Of a stretch of DNA of 64,000 bases, positions 43,957-51,214 are shown one piece after another. Numbering within the stretch: the first letter of the stretch is position 1; each line of letters starts with the position of its first letter. The notes beneath the pieces were generated by a model that worked only from the letters and a program-made list of their open reading frames with translations, had not been told where the DNA came from and made no database searches. Position numbers and translations under genes: made by a program. Origin of the DNA: Mucilaginibacter sp. UR6-1 (GTDB taxonomy: Bacteria > Bacteroidota > Bacteroidia > Sphingobacteriales > Sphingobacteriaceae); assembly GCF_020880975.1 (NCBI RefSeq), contig NZ_JAJIWP010000001.1, forward strand, positions 1 through 64,000. Reading direction: 5' to 3'.

Positions 43957-45264
43957 TTATATGCGTTTTATATCAGCGCCTAAAGCTATCAGGCGTTTAT
44001 CAATATGCTGATAGCCACGCTCAATTTGTTCAATATTATAAATGGTTGATTTACCTTTTGCCGATAGTGCGGCGATCAGTAACGACACCCCGGCACGTAT
44101 GTCCGGCGAGGTCATGGAGATACCGCGCAGTTGTATGCGTTTATCCAAACCAATAACGGTGGCGCGGTGCGGATCACAAAGGATAATGTTAGCACCCATA
44201 TCCAGCAGTTTATCCACAAAGAACAAACGGCTCTCGAACATTTTTTGGTGGATAAGTACCGAGCCCTTTGCTTGTGTGGCAACTACCAGTACAATGCTCA
44301 GCAGGTCGGGTGTAAAGCCCGGCCATGGCGCGTCAGACACGGTTAATATCGAGCCATCAATAAAGGTATCAATTTCGTAATGATCCTGCTCAGGGATAAA
44401 TATATCATCGCCGCGAAGCTCCAGTTTAATACCCAGGCGTTTAAATACTTCGGGTATAATACCCAGCTCTTTATACTGCACATCTTTAATAGTGATCTCA
44501 GAACCCGTCATGGCAGCCAGGCCGATGAACGAGCCGATCTCGATCATGTCAGGCAGCATGCGGTGCTCGGTACCGCCCAGGCGTTCAACACCCTCAATAG
44601 TAAGCAGATTTGAACCAATGCCGCTGATCTTAGCTCCCATGCGGTTAAGCATTTTACAAAGCTGCTGCAGGTAAGGCTCGCAGGCGGCATTGTAAATGGT
44701 GGTGGTGCCTTTAGCTAATACGGCAGCCATTACAATGTTGGCTGTACCGGTTACCGAGGCTTCATCAAGCAGTATGTAGGTGCCTTTAAGGTTTGATGCG
44801 TCAACGTTATAAAACTCTTCAGTGGTATCGTAATTAAAGCGCGCGCCCAATTTTTCAAAACCCAGAAAGTGGGTATCCAAACGGCGGCGGCCAATTTTAT
44901 CGCCACCCGGTTTTGGAATAGAGGCCTTGCCAAAGCGGGCCAGCAAGGGCCCCACAATCATTATTGAACCACGCAGGCCGCCACCTTTGGCTTTAAACGC
45001 GTCTGATTGAAAGAAATCCTGGTCAATGTTCTTAGCCTCAAAGGTATAAGTATCGTCAGAAAGGCGCTCAATGGTAACACCCATATCGCCAAGCAATTCT
45101 ATCAGTTTGTTAACATCAACAATATCGGGTATATTACTTATGGTTATCTTTTCCTCAGTTAAAAGTACGGCCGAAAGTATTTGGAGCGATTCGTTTTTAG
45201 CACCCTGTGGTACTATTTCGCCTTTAAGTTTTTTGCCGCCAATTATTTCAAATGCGTTCTTCAT
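43957..45264 (-). CDS. murA: UDP-N-acetylglucosamine 1-carboxyvinyltransferase
   Basis: MurA adds enolpyruvate to UDP-GlcNAc in the first committed step of peptidoglycan synthesis. The 435-residue protein has the usual two EPSP-synthase-like halves with GAKNESLQILSAVLL (Lys23 and Asn24, matching the catalytic Lys22/Asn23). The active-site loop reads KPGGDKIGRRRLDTHF: where E. coli has Cys115 this protein has Asp122 (codon GAT, 44899-44901). The Cys-to-Asp form is known to make MurA resistant to fosfomycin. It follows a DUF4290 gene on the same strand by 102 bases. Confidence 0.95.
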   Translation of the reverse strand: MKNAFEIIGGKKLKGEIVPQGAKNESLQILSAVLLTEEKITISNIPDIVDVNKLIELLGDMGVTIERLSDDTYTFEAKNIDQDFFQSDAFKAKGGGLRGSIMIVGPLLARFGKASIPKPGGDKIGRRRLDTHFLGFEKLGARFNYDTTEEFYNVDASNLKGTYILLDEASVTGTANIVMAAVLAKGTTTIYNAACEPYLQQLCKMLNRMGAKISGIGSNLLTIEGVERLGGTEHRMLPDMIEIGSFIGLAAMTGSEITIKDVQYKELGIIPEVFKRLGIKLELRGDDIFIPEQDHYEIDTFIDGSILTVSDAPWPGFTPDLLSIVLVVATQAKGSVLIHQKMFESRLFFVDKLLDMGANIILCDPHRATVIGLDKRIQLRGISMTSPDIRAGVSLLIAALSAKGKSTIYNIEQIERGYQHIDKRLIALGADIKRI

Positions 45265-45366
45265 AAATTAGTGTTGGTATTAAACAGATATGGCAAGGTT
45301 AATACCTTGCCCATCCTTAAAATGTTTTCTCGGTTCAAAAATAATAAAAGACTGAAATTTTAGCGC

Positions 45367-46089
45367 TTAATATTTACGCGCGCCGCCATTATTACGGCCG
45401 CGGTTGTTTTGGTTGTTATTGCGCGGGCCGCTACCGCCGCCGTTATTGTTACTGCGGCCACGGTTGTTTTGGTTATTGCTTTTGCCGCGCGCATTTTGGT
45501 TATTAACCGGGTTGGTGCGGTATTCAACCTTGTTCAGGTTAATGTTGTCGTCAAGCTTTAGTTCCCCGCGAGACATGCTGGCCAGGTCGTTAAGGATGAT
45601 CTCGTCAGATACCGAATCCTTGTTCCACTGCACATAGGCCATCTTCATAAAGTTGGCTATTGATTGTACCATGTGGCGTTTACGCTCAGGCTCCTCGATT
45701 GCTTTAGCGCGCTCTATCATCAGCTCAATGGTTTTGCCATAGTGCTTGGCTCGTATACGCTGATTTGGGTAGTTAAGCGGCTGTGGTTTTATGTGTACCG
45801 ATTCCGGTGTTGGTTTTGGGTAAGGTGAGTCAACATCTATCTTATAATCAGATATAATGTGCAGGTGATCCCAAAGTTTGTGTTTAAAGTCGGCAACATC
45901 GCGCAGGTGCGGGTTTAAAAAGCCCATCAGGTCAATAACCACTTGTGCGTAGCGGTTACGTTCTTCTTTGCTTGTTAAGTTGCATATGTATTTGACCATG
46001 TTTTGCACATTGCGGCCATATTCGGTCAAAATAAGTTTATTCCTTGTTGAGTTATAATCAAACCCGGTAGGCAGTGTAGTAAAAGCCAT
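45367..46089 (-). CDS. DUF4290 protein with Asn/Gly/Arg-rich tail
   Basis: The 240-residue protein has an N-terminal DUF4290 domain (about residues 1-190; LTEYGRNVQNMVKYICNL, LRDVADFKHKLWDHLHIISD), a helical domain confined to Bacteroidota. The last 45 residues are low-complexity Asn, Gly and Arg with NNRGR motifs, resembling RGG-type RNA-binding tails. It precedes murA on the same strand and a very good promoter lies upstream, so the two are likely an operon. Function is not known; an envelope or RNA-linked role is a guess. Confidence 0.85.
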   Translation of the reverse strand: MAFTTLPTGFDYNSTRNKLILTEYGRNVQNMVKYICNLTSKEERNRYAQVVIDLMGFLNPHLRDVADFKHKLWDHLHIISDYKIDVDSPYPKPTPESVHIKPQPLNYPNQRIRAKHYGKTIELMIERAKAIEEPERKRHMVQSIANFMKMAYVQWNKDSVSDEIILNDLASMSRGELKLDDNINLNKVEYRTNPVNNQNARGKSNNQNNRGRSNNNGGGSGPRNNNQNNRGRNNGGARKY

Positions 46090-46188
46090 GTATTATAATA
46101 AAATGAATGTTAAGTTGTCCGCAGCGCTAAACAGCATCAGCCGGACTATAAATTGACAAGTTTATCAAAAAATTCTCTTGTAGTAACG

Positions 46189-46219
46189 CAAATATACTGC
46201 AATTGTGTTAATGTGCAAA
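46189..46219 (-). promoter_or_regulatory. Promoter of the DUF4290-murA unit
   Basis: On the minus strand TTTG (46216-46219), a 19-base spacer and TATATTTG (46189-46196) exactly match the Bacteroidota consensus TTTG-N19-TAnnTTTG. The best promoter in the window. The mRNA leader would be about 95 bases. Confidence 0.7.
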
Positions 46220-46276
46220 TAAGTTTGTTGAGGCTTAAATTTTATTGCTTTATTTTAGCATACAAACATTACTATT

Positions 46277-47389
46277 TTGAAAGACCATCTATTGATCAGT
46301 AAGATAGACATCTACCGCTTCAGCATACCTATGGAGCCCTTCAGCATTGCAACAGGTACAATGAACCACGCTCAGAACGTTTTTGTACGTGTGCATACCG
46401 ATGCCGGATTTTATGGTGTGGGTGAGTGCTCAGCCTTCCCGATGATTGTGGGCGAAACACAGGATACCTGCCTGGTTATGGCGCGCGAGTTTGCACGATT
46501 GTGGCTCGGTAATAATGCGCTCGAAATTGAAGCCCGTATGCAGCAATTGCACAGCTTTACCGCGGGCAACACCACCATTAAAAGTGCCTTTGACATGGCT
46601 TTGTTTGATATTGCTGCAAAACAGGCCTGCTTACCGTTATACAGATTTTTAGGTGGATTGGTACGGGATATTGAAACCGACATTACCATCGGCATAAACA
46701 CACCCGAAGCTATGGCCGAAAAAGCCGCGCATTTTAAGGCTACCGGCGCTACTATATTAAAGGTAAAGCTGGGTAAGGATGCTGTTAGTGATGTAGAGCG
46801 AATTAAACAGATCCGTCAGTCGGTAGGAGATACAATGCGTATCCGTGTTGATGCTAACCAGGGCTGGAGCTTTGATGATGCCATGTTTGCCTTATCGGGT
46901 ATTGCGCCGTATGATGTTGAGTTTTGCGAACAGCCCATGCGTACCTGGTATGATGATCGCCTGCCCGAACTAATGGCCCTATCACCGGTAAAAATAATGG
47001 CCGACGAAAGCGTATACAACCACCACGATGCCCGCAGGCAGATAGAAAGCGTATCGTGCCATTATATCAATATTAAATTCTCCAAATCCGGCGGTATGCT
47101 GGAAGCCAGAAAGATACACGATACCGCTGCCGAACGAAATATTCCCTGCATGATGGGCGGTATGCTCGAAAGCCGCATTGGCCTGAGCGCCAAGCTGCAC
47201 TTTGCCTACGCAAGCCCGAATATCCGGTTTTACGATATGGACACCTGTATGCTCGGTCACCTTGCCGACCCATGTGTTGGCGGGGTAAAGTATAAAGGCT
47301 ACTTTTTGCAGATTGATGATACGCCCGGAATAGGCGCTGATGCCGATGAAAGATTTTTATTGAATTGCGAACGGTTTACGGTAGAATAA
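46277..47389 (+). CDS. Dipeptide epimerase (enolase superfamily)
   Basis: The 370-residue protein belongs to the muconate-lactonising/dipeptide epimerase subgroup. The catalytic Lys pair is in LKVKLG (Lys162, Lys164), the metal ligands are Asp192, Glu218 and Asp243, and Lys267 is the second base. The late YDMDT motif is the DxD signature of dipeptide epimerases such as L-Ala-D/L-Glu epimerase, which recycles murein peptides. The start is TTG; no ATG gives the conserved first strand KIDIYRFSIPMEP, and the first ATG would remove 18 residues. Convergent with an M20 dipeptidase gene, a fitting neighbour for dipeptide use. Confidence 0.9.
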   Translation: MKDHLLISKIDIYRFSIPMEPFSIATGTMNHAQNVFVRVHTDAGFYGVGECSAFPMIVGETQDTCLVMAREFARLWLGNNALEIEARMQQLHSFTAGNTTIKSAFDMALFDIAAKQACLPLYRFLGGLVRDIETDITIGINTPEAMAEKAAHFKATGATILKVKLGKDAVSDVERIKQIRQSVGDTMRIRVDANQGWSFDDAMFALSGIAPYDVEFCEQPMRTWYDDRLPELMALSPVKIMADESVYNHHDARRQIESVSCHYINIKFSKSGGMLEARKIHDTAAERNIPCMMGGMLESRIGLSAKLHFAYASPNIRFYDMDTCMLGHLADPCVGGVKYKGYFLQIDDTPGIGADADERFLLNCERFTVE

Positions 47390-47415
47390 AAAAGGCTCCG
47401 AAAGGAGCCTTTTTT
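47388..47415. terminator. Bidirectional terminator, epimerase / dipeptidase
   Basis: Perfect arms aaaaaaggctcc and ggagcctttttt with a GAAA loop lie between two convergent genes. Confidence 0.85.
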
Positions 47416-47430
47416 ATGTGTATATTTTTA

Positions 47431-48801
47431 TTATTTACTTAATTCATCAAAATATTTGTAAAACAGCGGTATGGTTTCAATGCCTTTAAAGTAATTGGCA
47501 ATATCATACTTTTCGTTTGGTGAGTGCAGGTTATCGCTATCAAGGCCAAAACCCATCAGTACGGTTTTTATACCCAGTTCAGCTTCAAATAAAGCCACAA
47601 TAGGTATGCTGCCCCCGCCGCGGGTTGGTATAGGCTCTTTCCCGAATGATTCGGCAATGGCTTGCTGCGCCGCTTTGTAGGCCACGCTATCAGTAGGGGT
47701 TACCACCGGTTCGCCGCCATGATGCGGGGTTACTTTTACCTTAACTGATGGTGGGGAAATGCTCAAAAAGTGATCGGTAAACAGTTTAGTGATCTTTGCC
47801 GAACCTTGGTTGGGCACCAACCGCATTGATATTTTGGCACTTGCTTTTGATGGCAGTACGGTTTTGGCACCCTCGCCAATATAACCACCCCAAAAGCCGT
47901 TCACCTCAAGGGTAGGGCGGGTTCCGGTGCGCTCAAAGGTTGAGTAGCCGTTTTCGCCCCAAAGCTCGTTTAAGCCTAAATCCGCTTTATATTCAGCATC
48001 ATCATAAGGTGCACTGTTAAGGGCATCGCGCTCGGCATCGCTCAGGTTTATTACGTCATCATAAAATCCGGGTATGGCTATGCGGTTGTTATCGTCATGC
48101 AGGGAGGCTATCATTTTAGCCAGAATAGTTGCTGGGTTGGCCACAGCGCCACCGTAAACGCCTGAATGCAGATCGCGGTTGGGGCCGGTAACTTCAACTT
48201 CGAGGTAGGAGAGGCCACGCAAACCGGTTTCAAGCGATGGATGTTCCATGCTGATCATGGCCGTGTCCGATATAAGCACTACATCGGCCTTTAGCTTATT
48301 CTTATTTTGCTTAACAAAGTCGCCCAGGTTGTCAGATCCTACTTCCTCCTCACCCTCTATCATAAATTTGATATTGCATGGCAGGCTATCGGTCTGCATC
48401 ATCAGCTCAAAGGCCTTTACATGCATGTAAAACTGCCCTTTGTCATCGCAGGCGCCGCGGGCAAATATTTTACCGTCGCGTATTGTAGGTTCAAAAGGAG
48501 GGGTTTCCCACAGTTCGAGCGGGTCGGGTGGTTGAACATCGTAATGCCCGTAAACCAAAACCGTTGGTTTTGTGGCATCAATAATTTTTTCGCCGTAAAC
48601 AATAGGGTAGCCTGCAGTTTGGCATACTTCTACATTTTCGGCACCGGCTTCAATCAGCTTTGTTGCAACAAACTCGGCTGTTTTTAAAACATCGGCTTTA
48701 TATTTTGGGTCTGCGCTTACAGACGGGTAGCGCAGTAAATCAAACAGTTCATCAAGCATTCGCTGCTCATGCTGCGCAACATAATTTTTTATGACTGACA
48801 T
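47431..48801 (-). CDS. M20-family dipeptidase
   Basis: The 456-residue zinc peptidase has the M20 pattern: VLVYGHYDVQPPDP with a metal His and Asp, GACDDKGQ with the bridging Asp, and EGEEEVGS with the catalytic Glu pair. The lid domain (ETGLRGLSYLEVEVTGPNRD) and the late metal His region (LHSPNEKYD) are also present. It probably cleaves dipeptides in the cytoplasm. A TTG at 48822 is in frame but lies within the TATATTTG promoter element, so the ATG starting MSVIKNY is used. It converges with the dipeptide epimerase gene. Confidence 0.93.
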   Translation of the reverse strand: MSVIKNYVAQHEQRMLDELFDLLRYPSVSADPKYKADVLKTAEFVATKLIEAGAENVEVCQTAGYPIVYGEKIIDATKPTVLVYGHYDVQPPDPLELWETPPFEPTIRDGKIFARGACDDKGQFYMHVKAFELMMQTDSLPCNIKFMIEGEEEVGSDNLGDFVKQNKNKLKADVVLISDTAMISMEHPSLETGLRGLSYLEVEVTGPNRDLHSGVYGGAVANPATILAKMIASLHDDNNRIAIPGFYDDVINLSDAERDALNSAPYDDAEYKADLGLNELWGENGYSTFERTGTRPTLEVNGFWGGYIGEGAKTVLPSKASAKISMRLVPNQGSAKITKLFTDHFLSISPPSVKVKVTPHHGGEPVVTPTDSVAYKAAQQAIAESFGKEPIPTRGGGSIPIVALFEAELGIKTVLMGFGLDSDNLHSPNEKYDIANYFKGIETIPLFYKYFDELSK

Positions 48802-48819
48802 AAATAAATGTATTTGCAG

Positions 48820-48827
48820 CAAATATA
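48820..48827 (-). promoter_or_regulatory. Dipeptidase -7 promoter element
   Basis: The minus strand reads TATATTTG, a full match to TAnnTTTG, 18 bases upstream of the ATG at 48801. Confidence 0.5.
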
Positions 48828-48931
48828 GCGTAAGTTGCTTTTAAACCATGTGGTTTTTCAATAAGGATTAATGGCATCGCGCCAATTGTATTTATATATT
48901 ATATGGTACCTGTTTTATAAAAAGTACCGTA

Positions 48932-49102
48932 TCAGTCGGCAGTTGAAACATCGTGCATATTACTGCCCGGAGCTTTATTGGTTGAGTTTAATTTTTCGAT
49001 TTTGATAACCTGCTCGGGTGCAACTTCAGTTTTTTTATTGAATGACCATGCAGTAATGCCTGAGGTAAGAACAATGGCTGCGGCAATGATGTATTTTTTC
49101 AT
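48932..49102 (-). CDS. Small exported protein ending DVSTAD
   Basis: A 56-residue protein with an N-terminal hydrophobic stretch (MKKYIIAAAIVLTSGITAWS) that looks like a signal peptide or signal anchor. The rest is short and polar and ends SNMHDVSTAD at the C-terminus. It is the last gene of a nine-gene minus-strand row whose products all end in D-[V/I]-S-x-A-D. It has only one copy of the motif and lacks the AGDKKDVSSAD repeats of its five upstream neighbours. No known family. Confidence 0.65.
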   Translation of the reverse strand: MKKYIIAAAIVLTSGITAWSFNKKTEVAPEQVIKIEKLNSTNKAPGSNMHDVSTAD

Positions 49103-49128
49103 ATGTGCGTTATATAAATGTTAATTGA

Positions 49129-49317
49129 TTAGTCGGCAGAAGAAACATCTTTTTTGTCGCCAGCTTTAGCGTCTGCTGAGCTTACGTCTTTCTTGTCACC
49201 GGCTTTGTAATCTGCAGAAGACACATCTTTTTTATCACCTGCTTTGTTTGCGGTAGCTGCTACTGAAGAGAATATGGTTGAAAGAACTAATGCTGCTGCT
49301 ATGATTGATTTTTTCAT
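49129..49317 (-). CDS. Small exported three-repeat protein, copy 1
   Basis: A 62-residue protein with a clear signal peptide (MKKSIIAAALVLSTIFSSVA, cleavage near ATA) followed by three copies of a 13-residue unit KAGDKKDVSSAD plus one linking residue (Tyr, Ala). The protein ends exactly at the third SSAD. Its sequence is identical to copy 2. No Cys and no known domain. The five copies differ almost only in the signal peptide. Part of the nine-gene row; its role is unknown. Confidence 0.8.
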   Translation of the reverse strand: MKKSIIAAALVLSTIFSSVAATANKAGDKKDVSSADYKAGDKKDVSSADAKAGDKKDVSSAD

Positions 49318-49383
49318 GGATTTTTATATTTTATCGGGGTATAATATTGTTAATGTGTTGATTATATGCTGTGTTTAGTGTAA

Positions 49384-49572
49384 TTAGTCGGCAGATGAAA
49401 CATCTTTTTTATCGCCCGCTTTAGCGTCTGCTGAGCTTACGTCTTTCTTATCACCGGCTTTGTAATCGGCAGAAGAAACATCTTTTTTATCACCTGCTTT
49501 GTTTGCGGTAGCTGCTACTGAAGAGAATATGGTTGAAAGAACTAATGCTGCTGCTATGATTGATTTTTTCAT
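49384..49572 (-). CDS. Small exported three-repeat protein, copy 2
   Basis: 62 residues, identical in protein sequence to copy 1 (MKKSIIAAALVLSTIFSSVA followed by three KAGDKKDVSSAD units). At DNA level the copies differ by a few silent changes, for example gat/gac and tct/tca variants in the repeats, so they are not freshly duplicated. The spacing to the neighbours is 66 bases on each side. Same predicted export and same C-terminal SSAD. Confidence 0.8.
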   Translation of the reverse strand: MKKSIIAAALVLSTIFSSVAATANKAGDKKDVSSADYKAGDKKDVSSADAKAGDKKDVSSAD

Positions 49573-49638
49573 GATTTTATATTTTATCGTGGTATAATAT
49601 TGTTAATGTGTTGATTATATGCTTTGTTGATTGTGTAA

Positions 49639-49827
49639 TTAGTCGGCAGAAGAAACATCTTTTTTATCACCGGCTTTAGCGTCTGCTGAGCTTACGTCTT
49701 TCTTATCGCCGGCTTTGTAATCTGCAGAAGACACGTCTTTTTTATCGCCTGCTTTGTTTGCGGTAGCTGCTACTGAAGTGTATACGGTTGAAAGAACTAA
49801 TGCTGCTGCTATGATTGACTTTTTCAT
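49639..49827 (-). CDS. Small exported three-repeat protein, copy 3
   Basis: 62 residues with signal peptide MKKSIIAAALVLSTVYTSVA, which differs from copies 1 and 2 at three positions (VYT for IFS), followed by the same three perfect KAGDKKDVSSAD units. The repeats are unchanged while the signal peptide has drifted, which suggests that selection or gene conversion acts on the repeat part. Confidence 0.8.
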   Translation of the reverse strand: MKKSIIAAALVLSTVYTSVAATANKAGDKKDVSSADYKAGDKKDVSSADAKAGDKKDVSSAD

Positions 49828-49897
49828 GATTTTTTATGTTTTATCGGGGTATATAGTATTGTTAATGTGTTGATTATATGCTTTGTTGATTGTGTAA

Positions 49898-50086
49898 TTA
49901 GTCGGCAGAAGAAACATCTTTTTTATCACCGGCTTTAGCGTCTGCTGAGCTTACATCTTTCTTGTCACCGGCTTTGTAATCGGCAGAAGAAACATCTTTT
50001 TTATCGCCAGCTTTGTTTGCGGTAGCTGCTACTGAAGAGAATATGGTTGAAAGAACTAATGCGGTTGCTATGATTGACTTTTTCAT
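49898..50086 (-). CDS. Small exported three-repeat protein, copy 4
   Basis: 62 residues with signal peptide MKKSIIATALVLSTIFSSVA (Thr in place of Ala at position 8), followed by the same three KAGDKKDVSSAD units ending in SSAD. The intergenic distance to copy 5 is 59 bases. No family match is known to me. Confidence 0.8.
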   Translation of the reverse strand: MKKSIIATALVLSTIFSSVAATANKAGDKKDVSSADYKAGDKKDVSSADAKAGDKKDVSSAD

Positions 50087-50145
50087 GATCGTGTTGTTGT
50101 GGGGTATTTAATTTTATGTTGATTACGTGTGTTGTTGATTGATAA

Positions 50146-50334
50146 TTAGTCGGCAGAAGAAACATCTTTTTTGTCACCGGCTTTAGCGTCTGCTGAGCTT
50201 ACGTCTTTCTTATCACCGGCTTTGTAATCGGCAGAAGACACGTCTTTTTTATCGCCTGCTTTTATTTGGTTTGCTGATACTGAGCTAAAAATTGTGGCAA
50301 GGGCCAGGGCTGTTGTTAAAAATATTTTTTTCAT
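50146..50334 (-). CDS. Small exported three-repeat protein, copy 5
   Basis: 62 residues. The signal peptide is strongly diverged (MKKIFLTTALALATIFSSVSA followed by NQI), yet the three KAGDKKDVSSAD units and the Tyr and Ala linkers are identical to the other copies. It is the most diverged of the five and probably the oldest branch, or a gene whose 5' part was replaced. Confidence 0.8.
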   Translation of the reverse strand: MKKIFLTTALALATIFSSVSANQIKAGDKKDVSSADYKAGDKKDVSSADAKAGDKKDVSSAD

Positions 50335-50398
50335 GGTTTTAATACTTTAATGTTTGGGGTCTGTGTGTTTAATATTTTTTATATATAATTATATTATT

Positions 50399-50536
50399 TT
50401 AGTCGGCAGTACTTATGTCGTTCTTAAAGCCCATCAACACATGCAGCGGCGCTTGCGGCTTGGCTTCGTGCTCTTTTTTGCATGATGCCAGTGTGCCCGT
50501 AATAACTACCAGTGCTGCTAAGAAAATCTTTTTCAT
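50399..50536 (-). CDS. Small lipoprotein ending DISTAD
   Basis: A 45-residue protein with a lipoprotein signal (MKKIFLAALVVITGTLASC, Cys19) followed by KKEHEAKPQAPLHVLMGF and the C-terminal KNDISTAD. Cys19 in LASC is a good lipobox, so unlike the three-repeat proteins it would be anchored in a membrane. It carries a single copy of the motif at the very end. It belongs to the nine-gene row. Confidence 0.7.
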   Translation of the reverse strand: MKKIFLAALVVITGTLASCKKEHEAKPQAPLHVLMGFKNDISTAD

Positions 50537-50578
50537 GTTGTAGGTAATAATATTTGTATTTTATTGTAATTCAGATAA

Positions 50579-50722
50579 TTAATCGGCTACGCTGATATCT
50601 TTTTTAAAGCCTGATAGGGTTTTTACCGGTGCTTCGATCCGCAATTTACCTTCCTTTTTACATGAGGTTAGGATGCCTGAACCGGTTACTGCTACGGCAA
50701 TTATTATTATGATCTTTTTCAT
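50579..50722 (-). CDS. Small lipoprotein ending DISVAD
   Basis: A 47-residue protein with lipoprotein signal MKKIIIIIAVAVTGSGILTS followed by Cys21, then KKEGKLRIEAPVKTLSGFKK and the C-terminal DISVAD. The parts RIEAP and GFKKDISVAD are shared with the next upstream protein, so the two are clearly related although one is a lipoprotein and the other is not. Confidence 0.7.
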   Translation of the reverse strand: MKKIIIIIAVAVTGSGILTSCKKEGKLRIEAPVKTLSGFKKDISVAD

Positions 50723-50756
50723 TTCCGTTAATTATTGAAAGTGGTATAAATAAATA

Positions 50757-50909
50757 TTAGTCGGCAACGCTGATGTCTTTTTTAAAGCCGGTTATTTTAA
50801 TGCTCGGCGCTTCAATGCGGTTATCAGCAGGTGTAATGTTAGAATTGGCATTTAAAGAAAATGAACCAATAACTAATAAAATTGCGACAAAAAATACTAA
50901 AATTTTCAT
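50757..50909 (-). CDS. Small exported protein ending DISVAD, first gene of the row
   Basis: A 50-residue protein with signal peptide MKILVFFVAILLVIGSFSLN (cleavage near NA), then NSNITPADNRIEAPSIKITG and the C-terminal FKKDISVAD. It has no lipobox Cys. It is the promoter-proximal gene of the nine-gene row; a TATATTTG promoter element lies about 195 bases upstream. Confidence 0.7.
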   Translation of the reverse strand: MKILVFFVAILLVIGSFSLNANSNITPADNRIEAPSIKITGFKKDISVAD

Positions 50910-51102
50910 ATAATTTATTATTTAATCTATAGTTAATACAATATTCAAGAGTATATTATTCCATTTTTCCTGTTCAGAATAAATGAACAACTTGCTTTCC
51001 TCGCGGTCCTGTTTCAATTTAACAATCCGCTGGTATGGCTACTTATTTTCCTGAATATTATTTTATCATATAATGTGTTGTTAGTCAATTATTTAACAGT
51101 AG

Positions 51103-51110
51103 CAAATATA
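51103..51110 (-). promoter_or_regulatory. -7 promoter element of the small-protein row
   Basis: The minus strand reads TATATTTG, matching TAnnTTTG, with a TTTA about 18-19 bases further upstream. It gives a leader of about 190 bases, longer than usual here, with a 6-base hairpin (tgttca/tgaaca) at 50971-50989. It is the only convincing minus-strand promoter I see ahead of the row. I see no gene in the rest of the 284-base gap. Confidence 0.5.
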
Positions 51111-51214
51111 CCTATGTTTCGGCAATGCTAAAGAATTTTAAAAAAAAGTTTTCAACATGGCTTTTATTGCTATTTTTATAACTTGCGGCAACAATGCCCG
51201 CATTACAAAGTTTA

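Larger units (their letters stand above)
49129..50334 (-). repeat. Five tandem gene copies, about 250-259 bp each
   Basis: Starts of the five copies lie at 49317, 49572, 49827, 50086 and 50334, giving units of 255, 255, 259 and 248 bases including the intergenic part (ttatcggggtata and ttaatgtgttgattat recur). Inside each gene a 39-base unit is repeated three times. This is a nested tandem array produced by local gene duplication. Confidence 0.9.

Noticed and set aside
45404..45637. Leucine/arginine-rich plus-strand frame
   Set aside because: It is the antisense reading of the Asn/Gly/Arg repeats in the DUF4290 tail.
48802..48822. Upstream TTG start for the M20 dipeptidase
   Set aside because: The TTG falls in the TATATTTG promoter element; the ATG at 48801 fits the family N-terminus.
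49129..50334. CRISPR-like regularly spaced repeats
   Set aside because: The repeats are coding (13-residue units inside ORFs with signal peptides and stops), there are no unique spacers of equal length, and no cas genes are present.
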